Counted from the stretch's first letter, positions 9,861 through 19,019 are shown. The stretch: DNA of 37,740 bases from Firmicutes bacterium UBA4874 (GCA_002399435.1 DHDO01000002.1:97376-135115), one strand, 5' to 3'. Notes: generated by a model from the sequence alone, not told the origin. Numbers and translations: made by a program.

Positions 9861-10610
9861 GTGTCAAGTGCTTTATTGGAAAATACCAGAAGGCTGAATA
9901 AAATCCTTCAGTGCTCTGGTCGGAAAGGGGTTGTCTTTTCCGATCTGACGAAGGTCTTAAGCGAGATATTGGATTGCAATGTATTTATTGCCAGCCGGAG
10001 GGGCCATATTATTGGACATTCCATGCCACACCCTGACAACAGCATTCAGCCATTTGATGGGATCAGCCCCGATGAGCTCCGTTTGAAAGAGCAGTATAAT
10101 GAGAGATACTTGCGTTATAATGAAACAAAAGCAAATATGGTGATAGAGAAAGCTTCCCGGATCTATATCACGGTTGTTCCGATCCGATCCGGCGAGGGGA
10201 CTCTTGGCACTCTTTTTTTTGAGTGTTTTGAAAAAAAGATGACGACAGAAGATCTGATTCTGGCAGAATACAGTGCTACAATCGTCGGAATGGAGATCAT
10301 GCGGTCCAAAGCGGACGAAGCCGAGGAGGAGGCCCGTAAAAAAGCAGTGGTGCAGATGGCAATTGGAACCCTTTCCTACTCCGAACTGGAGGCGGTTGAA
10401 CATATCTTCAAAGAGCTGAATGGCAGGGAAGGGCTTCTGGTAGCCAGTAAAATTGCAGATCGGGCAGGGATCACACGATCTGTTATAGTGAATGCATTGA
10501 GAAAGTTTGAGAGCGCCGGAGTCATTGAATCCAGGTCTTTGGGCATGAAAGGTACGCATATCAAGATTCTTAACGATAAACTGTTGCCGGAGCTGGAGAA
10601 GGCAAGGTAA
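9861..10610 (+). CDS. codY: GTP- and branched-chain-amino-acid-sensing repressor CodY
   Basis: Global nutrient regulator of Firmicutes. The product is 249 residues from GTG 9861: an N-terminal GAF-type ligand domain ([14 protein letters not shown] near 42-55), a linker helix (about 130-175) and a C-terminal winged helix ([22 protein letters not shown] from about 195, then [15 protein letters not shown]). GTG 9861 is chosen over the in-frame ATG 9843 because GAGGAGGA (9845-9852) sits eight bases before GTG and overlaps the [20 protein letters not shown] also aligns with the usual CodY N-terminus. The position behind hslVU is the classic Firmicutes arrangement. Confidence 0.97.
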   Translation: MSSALLENTRRLNKILQCSGRKGVVFSDLTKVLSEILDCNVFIASRRGHIIGHSMPHPDNSIQPFDGISPDELRLKEQYNERYLRYNETKANMVIEKASRIYITVVPIRSGEGTLGTLFFECFEKKMTTEDLILAEYSATIVGMEIMRSKADEAEEEARKKAVVQMAIGTLSYSELEAVEHIFKELNGREGLLVASKIADRAGITRSVIVNALRKFESAGVIESRSLGMKGTHIKILNDKLLPELEKAR

Positions 10611-10695
10611 AGCGGTTGTCAGAATATTCAAAGTCAGAGTGAACATACTATTATTATACCTGAATTGGTTAAGAATGAATGGAAAGGGTGGTTCC

Positions 10696-13116
10696 ATGAA
10701 GGGTATTATAATGGCTGGCGGAGAGGGCTCCCGTCTTCGTCCTCTGACATGTGATCTGCCGAAACCAATGGTTCCGGTCATGAATAAACCCGTTATGACA
10801 TACAGTATTGAGCTCCTTAAAAAATATGGCATAACGGACATCGGTGTTACCTTACAATATCTTCCGGAGCAAATACAGGACTTTTTCCAGGATGGATCCG
10901 ATTATGGAGTTCATTTGAACTATTTTATTGAAGAGTCTCCCCTTGGAACAGCAGGAAGCGTCAAAAATTCCGGAAGCTTTCTGGATGAGCCATTCGTTGT
11001 GATCAGTGGGGATGCTCTGACGGATATCGATCTTGGAAGGGCAATCCGGTTTCATAAAGAAAAAGGCTCCATAGCCACATTGGTGTTGAAACGGGTAAAG
11101 GTTCCTTTGGAATTTGGTGTGGTGATTACGGACGAATCGGGTTCCGTCACACGTTTCCTGGAAAAGCCCAATTGGGGAGAGGTTTTCAGCGATACGGTCA
11201 ACACCGGCATCTACATATTGGATCCCAAAGCAATGGATTTTTTTGATGCCGGAAAGAAATTTGACTTCAGCCGCGATTTGTTTCCACTGCTTTTGAAGAA
11301 TCAGCAGCGGATGTTTGGATATGTCACAAATGAGTATTGGTGCGATATTGGGGATTGTCAGACTTACCTTTCCGCCCACTATGACATGTTGAACGGACGT
11401 GTGCATCATCATTTTGATGGGAGGAAGACCGATGACGACATATGGCTGGGCGAAGGTATAAAAATAGGGAAAGGAGCAAAACTGGAAGGTCCCTGTCTGA
11501 TCGGGGATTATTGCAGCATTGAAAAGGGTGCTTATATCGGGCCTTATTCGGTGATTGGTGAAAACTGTCACATTGGGGAAGGTGCCAGTGTCAAAAGGAG
11601 CATCTTGTGGAACCATGTTGTGCTTGGTGACAGGACGGCTGCCCGTGGTGTGGCGATCTGCAGCAAGGTCGGAACGGGCAGGCGGGTCTGTCTGTATGAA
11701 GGCGCAGTAATCGGCGACGGTTGTCAGCTGAAGGAAGGTTCTACCATCAAGCCTCAGGTCCGGATTTGGCCGGGAAAGACGATCGAGGAAGGCAATATTG
11801 TGCAATCCAACGTTGTATGGGGTACCAGATCAAATCGTACCCTGTTCGGGAAAGACGGAATACGAGGTTCCGTCAATACCGAATGGTCGCCTTACGCAAC
11901 AGCGAAACTCGGTGCGGCTTTTGGCGCATTTCTTCTTCCCAAAAGCAAAATAGCGGTCAGCTGTGACAGCTATCCCGGAAGTGGTATGTTGAAATACAGC
12001 CTGGCTTCGGGCCTTTTGTCCGCTGGTCTGGAAGTATTTGATCTGGGGCAGCTGACAACACCGGTTCTTCGTTATTCCGTTCGGCAGCTGGCACTGGATG
12101 CCGGAATTCATCTCTTTGCCGCACCGGAGGATCCGGGAGATATACGGTTTTGTTTTACAGATTCCAATGGGTGTAATCTTCCACCTTCTGCGGAGCGGAA
12201 AATTGAGAACCTGTATATCCGGGATGATTTTCAGCGTTCGGATCCGGAAAGCATCAAAAGGGTCCATACCCTTTCGGATGTTCCTGTTTTCTATATGCGT
12301 TCTCTTATGGATTCCGTAGACATGGAGAAAATACGGGAGAAGAGTTATAGAATACTGGTTTTTGCGAGCGGAAGCAGGATGGGCAATAATATTCTGTATC
12401 GTGTGTTGAAAGAATCCGGATGTCATATCCATAACTGTCCGAACAATCCGGAACAGGAGAGGAAGCAGAGCGGTTTTGATCTGAGCTGTCAAATGAGCGC
12501 CGATTGTGAGGCCATTGCACTGTTTGATGAGATGGGAAATCCCGTCGATCCGGAAATACAAAGAGCAATCGTCAGCCTGATTTATCTGCGGGATCAACCC
12601 GATGGCAAAATAGCGGTTCCCTGTACTGCGCCGGATGTTTTTGATCAGCTTGCGGAGAAATACAGCTGCACGGTGGTACGTACCAAATCCAGCAAGCAGG
12701 CGCTTATGGCAGAAGTTTATGGTACTCCGTTGTTCCCCCTGTATTTTGACGGAACGGCTGTATTGCTGAAGCTTCTCGAATGGATGGCACGGGAAGGCGT
12801 CACCTTATCGCAGTTGGTAAGGGAGATTCCCGAATTCCATGTACGGGAAAAGGCAATTCCCTGTCCATGGAAGCTAAAAGGATCGGTGATGCGAACCCTG
12901 ATGGAGGAGGAAGGCGCAGGGGATCATGGCATTGAGATGTTCGAAGGGATCCGGATCAATCATGAGAAAGGCTGGGCTTTAATTCTTCCCGATTCGGAAG
13001 AACCGGTGTGTCGGGTTTTCAGTGAGGGCGTCTCTGAGGAATATGCAGAGGAGTTGGCTGCTTTTTATGAAGAAAAAGTAAAGAAGATTCAGTCCCGGGA
13101 GAGAGGGACGGTCTGA
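10696..13116 (+). CDS. Sugar-1-phosphate nucleotidyltransferase fused to a degenerate phosphomannomutase-like domain
   Basis: An 806-residue fusion. Residues 1-235 form a nucleotidyltransferase with an intact [18 protein letters not shown] loop and acidic GDALTDID, likely activating a hexose-1-phosphate (mannose-1-phosphate with GTP is a common guess). Residues 250-375 are hexapeptide repeats of the left-handed beta-helix type ([19 protein letters not shown]). Residues 380-800 resemble phosphomannomutase ([10 protein letters not shown] at 384-393), but the expected phosphoserine loop TASHNP is replaced by [10 protein letters not shown] (474-483), the DGDxDR metal loop by [10 protein letters not shown] (609-618), and the RPSGTEP loop by LPDSEEP (764-770). 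The mutase half is thus probably not catalytic. ATG 10696 has GGAAAGGG seven bases upstream; the frame is open back to 10639. It probably serves cell-surface glycan synthesis. Confidence 0.85.
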   Translation: MKGIIMAGGEGSRLRPLTCDLPKPMVPVMNKPVMTYSIELLKKYGITDIGVTLQYLPEQIQDFFQDGSDYGVHLNYFIEESPLGTAGSVKNSGSFLDEPFVVISGDALTDIDLGRAIRFHKEKGSIATLVLKRVKVPLEFGVVITDESGSVTRFLEKPNWGEVFSDTVNTGIYILDPKAMDFFDAGKKFDFSRDLFPLLLKNQQRMFGYVTNEYWCDIGDCQTYLSAHYDMLNGRVHHHFDGRKTDDDIWLGEGIKIGKGAKLEGPCLIGDYCSIEKGAYIGPYSVIGENCHIGEGASVKRSILWNHVVLGDRTAARGVAICSKVGTGRRVCLYEGAVIGDGCQLKEGSTIKPQVRIWPGKTIEEGNIVQSNVVWGTRSNRTLFGKDGIRGSVNTEWSPYATAKLGAAFGAFLLPKSKIAVSCDSYPGSGMLKYSLASGLLSAGLEVFDLGQLTTPVLRYSVRQLALDAGIHLFAAPEDPGDIRFCFTDSNGCNLPPSAERKIENLYIRDDFQRSDPESIKRVHTLSDVPVFYMRSLMDSVDMEKIREKSYRILVFASGSRMGNNILYRVLKESGCHIHNCPNNPEQERKQSGFDLSCQMSADCEAIALFDEMGNPVDPEIQRAIVSLIYLRDQPDGKIAVPCTAPDVFDQLAEKYSCTVVRTKSSKQALMAEVYGTPLFPLYFDGTAVLLKLLEWMAREGVTLSQLVREIPEFHVREKAIPCPWKLKGSVMRTLMEEEGAGDHGIEMFEGIRINHEKGWALILPDSEEPVCRVFSEGVSEEYAEELAAFYEEKVKKIQSRERGTV

Positions 13117-13178
13117 ATTTTGCAGGATTGGCAAGAATATCACTATATCCTGACAGAATGCGTTATTGTCGGACAGAT

Positions 13179-13230
13179 GCCCGTTGACAGAGAAAGGGAT
13201 CCGTAAGATGGAAGTCGGAACGGGCTTTTT
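13179..13230 (+). terminator. Long-loop hairpin with T run, probable intrinsic terminator
   Basis: GCCCGTT (13179-13185) pairs with AACGGGC (13219-13225) and is followed by TTTTT (13226-13230). The stem extends inward by GAC (13186-13188) with GTC (13214-13216) across a two-base GG bulge, leaving a 25-base loop. It ends the nucleotidyltransferase transcript or acts as a leader element of rnjA. The large loop is unusual for a plain terminator. Confidence 0.55.
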
Positions 13231-13258
13231 GATTTGAAGGAACAGGAGATTTTAAAAT
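13229..13258 (+). promoter_or_regulatory. Possible SigA promoter for RNase J gene
   Basis: TTGATT (13229-13234) and TAAAAT (13253-13258) are separated by 18 bases, just downstream of the hairpin and about 35 bases before the rnjA start codon. The match is moderate. Confidence 0.35.
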
Positions 13259-13292
13259 AAATGAGAAATGAGAAGGAGGAGGACTTTATTTC

Positions 13293-14960
13293 GTGGCATC
13301 GAAAACAAAATTACTAAAAGTTATCCCGTTGGGAGGACTGGGAGAGATCGGAAAGAATATGACGGTATTCGAATATGGGGAGGATATCGTCGTCGTGGAT
13401 TGTGGACTCAGTTTTCCCGAGGATGAGATGTTGGGAATCGACCTTGTGATTCCGGACATCACTTATTTGAAAAAAAACGAGGAAAAAGTCAGGGCAATTA
13501 TATTGACCCACGGGCATGAGGATCATATCGGGGCACTGCCCTATGTACTCAGGCAGCTGAATGTACCGGTCTATGGGACAAAGCTCACCCTGGGACTGGT
13601 AGAGAGCAAGCTGAAGGAACACGGCATGGAGCATGATGTTTCCCTTCATGTGGTAAAAGCAAAGGATGTTGTCAGGTTTGGAAACATATCGGTGGAGTTC
13701 ATAAAAACCAGTCACAGTATAGCGGATTCCGTCGCCCTGGCGATAACCACACCAGTGGGTGTCATCGTTCATACCAGCGATTTCAAGGTGGATTTTACAC
13801 CGATTGACGGGCAGGTCATGGATCTGGCACGATTCGCAAGCCTGGGGGAGCAGGGCGTGCTGGCCCTTTTGTGCGACAGCACCAATGTGGAGCGCCCGGG
13901 GTACACCATGTCCGAGAAGACCGTCGGGGTCACCTTTGAAAACATCTTTGACGAAGCTACAGGAAGAATTATCGTGGCTTCCTTTGCATCCAATATTCAT
14001 CGGATTCAGCAGGTTGTCAATGCCACGGTGAAACATCACCGGAAATTGTGTGTATCCGGAAGAAGTATGGTGAATGTAGTCAATGTGGCGACCGAACTGG
14101 GATATCTGAAAATACCGTCCACCTTGCTGGTGGATGTGGACCAAATTGGTGATTATCCGGATAAGAAGGTTGTAGTGCTTACCACCGGCAGCCAGGGAGA
14201 GCCTATGTCTGCATTGGCCAGAATGGCTGCGTCGGAGCATCGCAAGCTGGATATCAAACCTGGCGATTTGGTGATCATATCTGCAAATGCCATTCCGGGG
14301 AATGAGAAGCTGGTCAACAAAATTGTAAATCAATTGTTTAAAAAAGGCGCAAATGTAATTTATGAAGCCCTTATGGAAACCCATGTATCCGGACATGCCT
14401 GTCAGGAAGAGCTGAAGCTCATTCATACTCTTGTCAAGCCGAAATTTTTTATTCCGGTCCACGGAGAGTATCGGCATCTGAAGCAACACGCCAAACTGGC
14501 GGAGTCCCTGGGAATGCCCAAAAAGAACATTTTCATTGCCGAGTTGGGCAATGTCATTGAATTCACTCCGAATTCCTGCAGAATCAATGGCTCCGTTACG
14601 GCCGGCAAAGTATTGGTGGACGGGCTTGGCATTGGAGATGTAGGGAATATCGTGCTGCGCGACAGAAAGCATCTGTCCCAGGATGGTCTGATGGTAGTGG
14701 TTATTACCATGTCCAGGGATGACTACAGCATCGTTGCCGGACCGGACATCATCTCACGCGGATTTGTCTATGTACGCGAGTCCGAGAAACTGATGGAGGA
14801 TGCAAAGAAAATTGTAAAGAATGTTCTGGAGGAATGTGAGGAAAAGAAAATCACAGACTGGAACACGATCAAACTGAATATCCGAAACGATTTAAGGGAT
14901 TTTCTTTATGAGCGTACCAAGCGTAAGCCCATGATCCTTCCTGTTATTATGGAAATCTAA
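13293..14960 (+). CDS. rnjA: Ribonuclease J
   Basis: Metallo-beta-lactamase/beta-CASP ribonuclease with 5'-exo and endonuclease activity in mRNA decay and rRNA maturation. The 555-residue protein has IPLGGLGEIGKN at the N-terminus, the zinc motif LTHGHEDHIG (71-80), CDSTNVERPG, the beta-CASP stretch VASFASNIHRIQQ and ETHVSGHACQEE, then a C-terminal domain ending DLRDFLYERTKRKPMILPVIMEI-like. GTG 13293 is preceded by a strong AAGGAGGAGG (13273-13282). Paralogous RNase J1 and J2 are hard to tell apart; the intact metal ligands favour an active J1 type. Confidence 0.95.
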   Translation: MASKTKLLKVIPLGGLGEIGKNMTVFEYGEDIVVVDCGLSFPEDEMLGIDLVIPDITYLKKNEEKVRAIILTHGHEDHIGALPYVLRQLNVPVYGTKLTLGLVESKLKEHGMEHDVSLHVVKAKDVVRFGNISVEFIKTSHSIADSVALAITTPVGVIVHTSDFKVDFTPIDGQVMDLARFASLGEQGVLALLCDSTNVERPGYTMSEKTVGVTFENIFDEATGRIIVASFASNIHRIQQVVNATVKHHRKLCVSGRSMVNVVNVATELGYLKIPSTLLVDVDQIGDYPDKKVVVLTTGSQGEPMSALARMAASEHRKLDIKPGDLVIISANAIPGNEKLVNKIVNQLFKKGANVIYEALMETHVSGHACQEELKLIHTLVKPKFFIPVHGEYRHLKQHAKLAESLGMPKKNIFIAELGNVIEFTPNSCRINGSVTAGKVLVDGLGIGDVGNIVLRDRKHLSQDGLMVVVITMSRDDYSIVAGPDIISRGFVYVRESEKLMEDAKKIVKNVLEECEEKKITDWNTIKLNIRNDLRDFLYERTKRKPMILPVIMEI

Positions 14961-14992
14961 CAGACTTGCTCAGGGAAAATGCAACGTAATAC

Positions 14993-15021
14993 TTGTCAAG
15001 TCCCGTCCGGAAAGGTATAAT
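14993..15021 (+). promoter_or_regulatory. Strong SigA-type promoter for mltG
   Basis: TTGTCA (14993-14998), a 17-base spacer, then a perfect TATAAT (15016-15021), about 45 bases upstream of the mltG start codon. Transcription should begin near 15028. Confidence 0.75.
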
Positions 15022-15065
15022 GATGGAGTTTGGAGAAATGTATAATTGAAAGGGAGGGGGGTTTC

Positions 15066-16217
15066 ATGCCTGATTCGGAGATCGGGAAGGACAAAGGAAC
15101 GATAAAATTGCAGAAGGATAAAGCGCTGAAAAAAGTACTGAGGCAAACTCTTATTTTTCTGACCAGTCTATCCATCGTTCTCGCTACTTTTGCACTGGTT
15201 GCTTATGGGGCCTATGCCAGGTTCTTTAAGCCGATGAACCCGAAGGATCCTACCAAAATCAGTGTGGAAGTCCCTATGGGCACTTCTATAAACGGTATTG
15301 CAGAGATTTTGCATAAGAAGGGCCTGATACGCAATGAAGGCGCATTTAAGCTCATGGTTGATTTTTCCGATCAAACCAATGAGATGCAGGCCGGGAAGTA
15401 TGAGCTTTCCAAAAGCATGACCCTTCAGGATATGATCAATGAGCTTTTGAATGGCCGGATCTCAGTTTCCTCCATAAAGATAACCATCCGGGAAGGCGAT
15501 GATATTCGAAAGATTGCATCCCGTCTGGTCAATGATTACAAACTGGGTTTTACAGAGGAAGATTTTATGAAAGAAGCAAAAAATGTGGATCATTACGTTG
15601 CGGATTATCCGTTTTTAAGAGATATCCCTGAAGCCCGGAAAAAAGGGGAATTTCCACTGGAGGGGTACCTGTTTCCCAATACCTATTACGTTTTCGCAGA
15701 TGATTCTCCGGAGAAGATCATCCGGATCCTGCTGGGCCAGTTCGATAAGACCTTTACCCAGGAAATGCAGGAGAAGGCTCAGGAAGAAAACTTTACGATG
15801 GATCAGGTTGTTACCTTGGCATCTGTCATTCAGAATGAAGGAATAGATGAAGAGTTTACAAAGATATCCGCTGTATTCCAGAACAGGCTTCGAATCAAAA
15901 TGAAACTGGAATCCTGCGCTACCATCAATTATGTTCTGGACAAGGATGTGAAGCAGACCAATCTGACCACTGAGGATACCAGGGTGGACTCGCCTTACAA
16001 CACCTACCGGAATGCGGGATTACCGTTAGGGCCGATTTCTTCCCCCGGCAAATCGGCAATGGAGGCTGTATTGAATCCTTATGCCGGGTACATGGATGAA
16101 AAGAAACCCATGCTGTATTTTGTACTGATGGATCCGCAGGAAGGGCTGCATGCTTTCAACAGCACATATGAAGGACATAAGAGGGACAAAGAGAAATATC
16201 AGGCTCTCTGGAACTGA
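15066..16217 (+). CDS. mltG: Endolytic murein transglycosylase MltG (YceG family)
   Basis: Membrane-anchored lytic transglycosylase that cleaves nascent glycan strands. The 383-residue protein has a short cytoplasmic N-terminus, one membrane segment (about 28-50, LIFLTSLSIVLATFALVAYG), a LysM-like region (about 65-160) and the YceG domain with EGYLFPNTYYVF (199-210), LASVIQNEG (251-259; Glu258 is the probable catalytic acid) and SPYNTYRNAGLPLGPISSPG. The frame is open back to TTG 15030, but ATG 15066 follows a GGGAGGGGG ribosome site and gives a normal N-terminus. It has its own promoter (14993-15021) and is followed by a strong terminator, so it is probably monocistronic. Confidence 0.94.
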   Translation: MPDSEIGKDKGTIKLQKDKALKKVLRQTLIFLTSLSIVLATFALVAYGAYARFFKPMNPKDPTKISVEVPMGTSINGIAEILHKKGLIRNEGAFKLMVDFSDQTNEMQAGKYELSKSMTLQDMINELLNGRISVSSIKITIREGDDIRKIASRLVNDYKLGFTEEDFMKEAKNVDHYVADYPFLRDIPEARKKGEFPLEGYLFPNTYYVFADDSPEKIIRILLGQFDKTFTQEMQEKAQEENFTMDQVVTLASVIQNEGIDEEFTKISAVFQNRLRIKMKLESCATINYVLDKDVKQTNLTTEDTRVDSPYNTYRNAGLPLGPISSPGKSAMEAVLNPYAGYMDEKKPMLYFVLMDPQEGLHAFNSTYEGHKRDKEKYQALWN

Positions 16218-16231
16218 TTTTATAAAGATCA

Positions 16232-16264
16232 AAAGGCTCATTTATAAAAGATGAGCCTTTTTTT
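16232..16264 (+). terminator. Intrinsic terminator of mltG
   Basis: AAAGGCTCAT (16232-16241) and ATGAGCCTTT (16251-16260) form a perfect 10-bp stem with a 9-base loop, and the T run continues to 16264. Confidence 0.92.
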
Positions 16265-16306
16265 AGGTATGGATATCCGGAAAAATTCATGTCTGGAAGA
16301 ATAAGC

Positions 16307-16355
16307 CAAGCCTTTACAGGGAATACTTACATTACCCTGTAAAGGCTTGCTTTTT
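16307..16355 (+). terminator. Second strong hairpin, probable intrinsic terminator
   Basis: CAAGCCTTTACAGGG (16307-16321) and CCCTGTAAAGGCTTG (16335-16349) form a perfect 15-bp stem around a 13-base loop, followed by CTTTTT (16350-16355). It lies 43 bases after the mltG terminator and about 60 bases before the next gene. It may be a back-up terminator or a leader attenuator of the downstream pbp gene. Confidence 0.75.
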
Positions 16356-16414
16356 ATCCGGCAGTTGGCCTATATGGAGGAAACAGACCACTTTTGGAGA
16401 GGAGTGCATGTCAT

Positions 16415-18094
16415 TTGAAAAAAGCACCATCCCAGAGAAAACGATTCTTTTATTTGGGCTGTTGCTTCACCGCCCTGTTTGCGTTGCTCATCCTGCGGCT
16501 GTTTCAGATTCAGATTATCGATGGGAAGAAATATGCCAAAATGGCCCTTCCCCAGCAAACGGTAACCGTGGATGTGGAAGAAAAGCGGGGGGATATAACG
16601 GATCGAAATGGCATTCCCTTTACACAGGCAGACAAGGTTCAGGAGCTATTGATTTTTCCCAGAAGCATCGGATTTGACGATTCCGCTTATAAGGCAATTG
16701 AGAAGCTGACCGGAAAGCCAAAGAGCTATTTTAAACACAAAGATCAGACATATTATCAGGAAATTATTACGGATCCGGATTCTGCAAGGATCAAATCAAT
16801 TCAGGAAGGGCGGTATCCGGGAGTATTATATCAAAAGAGAAGCCTGCGGTATGACGATCATTCCCTGGCACGTCATGTAATTGGATATCTGAGAAAATCC
16901 GACGGAGTTCCCATGAGCGGAATGGAAAAAGTGTTTGAAAGTTATCTTTATCCTGGTTCCGCGAAACAGGTGCAGGCGGTGGCAGATGCAAAGGATCATA
17001 TTATCCCTGGCCTGGGATATCAAATCACCGATCCAAAGGAATCCTGTCAGGTCCGGCTTACTCTGGACCATGATATTCAGGCAATTTTGGAAAATGTTCT
17101 GGATCAGTACCCGGACCGCCATCACAGCGGTCTGGTGGTGGATGCACGGACCGGAGACATTCTGGCATTGGCCAGCAGGCCTCAATTCAAGCAATATGAT
17201 CCGGAATCCGTTATGAATCATAACGAAGAAGCTTCCTTTCTGGCAATGCCTTTTGAACAGTATCCTCTGGGATCGGTATTCAAGGTCGTTGTGGCCGCTG
17301 CGGCACTGGAAAGTGGTAAATACACCGGAAACACAAAATTTACCTGTACCGGCGGAATACAGGTGGGCAGCCGCTTTTTTTCCTGTCATACATCCAGTGG
17401 CGGGTTAGGCGGGATTTTACTGCGGGAAGCCCTCGCCTATTCCTGTAATGACACCTTCATACGGATTGCCATGGACCTTGGTGGAGAGGACATTGTAAAG
17501 ATGGCCGCAAAATTCGGCCTGGGGAATGCCCTGGATATCGAGCTGCCCAATGCGGCTGGCATTCTTATGTCCAGGCAGGAATACACCGGCCCCGGAATTG
17601 CCAATCTGGCAACAGGTCAGGGAGAAACCATGGTGACTCCTCTTCAGGTAGCGGATCTCATGACGACTCTGGCCAACGGTGGCGAGCGGAAACAATTGCG
17701 GCTTGTGGCGGGGCTGATCGCACCGGATGGGTCCTTCCTGAAAAAGTCGCAGAAAAGTACGCAAACCTCCAGGCAAAACCGTACGGTGGGAAGAGTGGTT
17801 TCCGAAGAGACCGCCGGGTCATTAACGGAATGGATGGGGGATGTTACAGAATATGGCACGGCAAAAGAGGCCAGGGATCCGCAAATCGGAGGGATTGTCG
17901 GAAAAACGGGAACTCCTCAGGTATCCGGAGATCCCCACAGCAAGGAATATGGATGGTTCGCCGGCTATTTCCCGAAAAAAGATCCCCGGTATGTTATCGT
18001 TGTACTGAGCAAGGAAGAAGGAGGAGCCGATCAGGTAGCGGTACCTCTTTTTCATGATATTGCAAAAAACATCTGGGCCCATGCCGGTCAATAA
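16415..18094 (+). CDS. Class B penicillin-binding protein (peptidoglycan DD-transpeptidase)
   Basis: A 559-residue membrane-anchored transpeptidase that cross-links peptidoglycan. One N-terminal membrane segment (about 10-33) is followed by a dimerisation/pedestal region with KRGDITDRNGIPF (58-68), then the transpeptidase domain. All three active-site motifs are present: SVFK (Ser287-Lys290), SCN (343-345) and KTG (497-499). No PASTA repeats are seen, unlike SpoVD or PBP2x, and it is short for the family. Start TTG 16415 follows GGAGAGGAG by ten bases; an in-frame TTG 16394 would start before the ribosome site. The division, elongation or sporulation role cannot be decided; the sigK gene downstream makes a sporulation role possible. 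Confidence 0.93.
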   Translation: MKKAPSQRKRFFYLGCCFTALFALLILRLFQIQIIDGKKYAKMALPQQTVTVDVEEKRGDITDRNGIPFTQADKVQELLIFPRSIGFDDSAYKAIEKLTGKPKSYFKHKDQTYYQEIITDPDSARIKSIQEGRYPGVLYQKRSLRYDDHSLARHVIGYLRKSDGVPMSGMEKVFESYLYPGSAKQVQAVADAKDHIIPGLGYQITDPKESCQVRLTLDHDIQAILENVLDQYPDRHHSGLVVDARTGDILALASRPQFKQYDPESVMNHNEEASFLAMPFEQYPLGSVFKVVVAAAALESGKYTGNTKFTCTGGIQVGSRFFSCHTSSGGLGGILLREALAYSCNDTFIRIAMDLGGEDIVKMAAKFGLGNALDIELPNAAGILMSRQEYTGPGIANLATGQGETMVTPLQVADLMTTLANGGERKQLRLVAGLIAPDGSFLKKSQKSTQTSRQNRTVGRVVSEETAGSLTEWMGDVTEYGTAKEARDPQIGGIVGKTGTPQVSGDPHSKEYGWFAGYFPKKDPRYVIVVLSKEEGGADQVAVPLFHDIAKNIWAHAGQ

Positions 18095-18138
18095 TTTTCA
18101 GCATTTCCGCGCATTGTCCTTTTTTGAGATCCTGGAGC

Positions 18139-18166
18139 ACCTTTTTACAAATCGTCTCATATAATT
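18139..18166 (+). promoter_or_regulatory. Candidate mother-cell sigma factor (SigK/SigE-like) promoter for sigK
   Basis: CATATAATT (18158-18166) fits the SigK -10 (CATAnnnTA) with one mismatch, and an AC pair at 18139-18140, in CACC, lies 17 bases upstream, as expected for the SigK -35. The element also partly resembles a SigE -10. In B. subtilis sigK is transcribed by SigE and by SigK itself. Confidence 0.4.
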
Positions 18167-18207
18167 AAAACAGGGTATCTTTGTGAAGGATTTGGGGAGG
18201 CGACATC

Positions 18208-18930
18208 ATGGAAGCCATTACAGGAAGCTTACTGGCACTCATCAAATGCTTTTTTTTCATGGCACATATTACAGGAAACAACTCCTTTCCACAGCCTCTG
18301 GAGCCGGACGAAGAGGAGTATCACCTGAAACGGCTGGCCGAAGGCCATGAAGATTCCAGAAACATCCTCATTGAGCATAATCTGAGGCTGGTTGCCCATA
18401 TTGTAAAAAAATACAATAACACCGGAAAAGAAGTGGATGATCTGATTTCCATAGGAACCATCGGCTTAATCAAAGCCATATCCACTTATAATATGGATAA
18501 GAACACCAGGCTTGCCACTTATGCAGCACGCTGCATTGAAAACGAAATTCTGATGACCATTCGTGCGTCCAGGAAAACAAAAGGGGAAGTTTCCCTTCAG
18601 GATCCCATTGGGATGGACAAAGAAGGAAATGAGATAACCTTGATCGATATTTTGGGTACGGACCCTGATTCCGTAACGGATCAGGTGGAACTCAAACTTC
18701 AGGTCCGGAGACTGCATGAAAAAATGCAGTCTGTTCTGAAAAAAAGAGAACAGATTGTTCTGGAAATGCGTTACGGCCTGTCCAACGGGAAGAGTAAAAC
18801 ACAGAGAGAAATTGCAAAAATGCTTGGGATTTCCAGATCCTATGTCTCCAGGATTGAAAAAAAGGCGATTATGAAGCTGTCGAAGGAGTTTGACAGCCCT
18901 TCGTGCGATACCGGCAAGAACAGTGTGTGA
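18208..18930 (+). CDS. sigK: Late mother-cell sporulation sigma factor, pro-SigK, uninterrupted
   Basis: RNA polymerase sigma factor of the late mother cell (spore cortex and coat genes). The 240-residue product has region 2 sequences (ILIEHNLRLVAHIVKKY, DLISIGTIGLIKAI, RLATYAARCIENEIL), DPIGMDKEGNEITLID, and region 4 (TQREIAKMLGISRSYVSRIEKKA). The N-terminus GSLLALIKCFFFMAHITGNNSFPQPL is a hydrophobic pro-sequence like that of Bacillus pro-SigK, removed there by the membrane protease SpoIVFB, so processing is expected. The gene is continuous, with no skin-type element. GGGGAGG (18194-18200) precedes ATG 18208 by seven bases. The 3' end has a long-range TGATGCC/GGCATCA pairing but no T run. 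Confidence 0.95.
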   Translation: MEAITGSLLALIKCFFFMAHITGNNSFPQPLEPDEEEYHLKRLAEGHEDSRNILIEHNLRLVAHIVKKYNNTGKEVDDLISIGTIGLIKAISTYNMDKNTRLATYAARCIENEILMTIRASRKTKGEVSLQDPIGMDKEGNEITLIDILGTDPDSVTDQVELKLQVRRLHEKMQSVLKKREQIVLEMRYGLSNGKSKTQREIAKMLGISRSYVSRIEKKAIMKLSKEFDSPSCDTGKNSV

Positions 18931-18990
18931 CCGTGATGCCTTTCGCCATGCCCTTACTGGTTTATGAAGAGCGCGGGGCATCAAAGCGTC

Positions 18991-19019
18991 TTGACAATTC
19001 AGAACATTTCAATTAAACT
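18991..19019 (+). promoter_or_regulatory. Possible distal SigA promoter upstream of degV
   Basis: A perfect TTGACA (18991-18996), a 17-base spacer and TAAACT (19014-19019). It would give a leader of about 230 bases before degV that contains the 19068-19109 stem. The -10 is weak. Confidence 0.35.

Noticed and set aside
13314..14672. 452-codon open frame on the minus strand opposite rnjA
   Set aside because: The + strand encodes a full RNase J with all motifs; the antisense translation has no recognisable domain and no ribosome site. It is a by-product of codon bias.
18208..18930. skin-type element or attachment site in sigK
   Set aside because: The reading frame is continuous and no recombinase gene or flanking direct repeat is visible.
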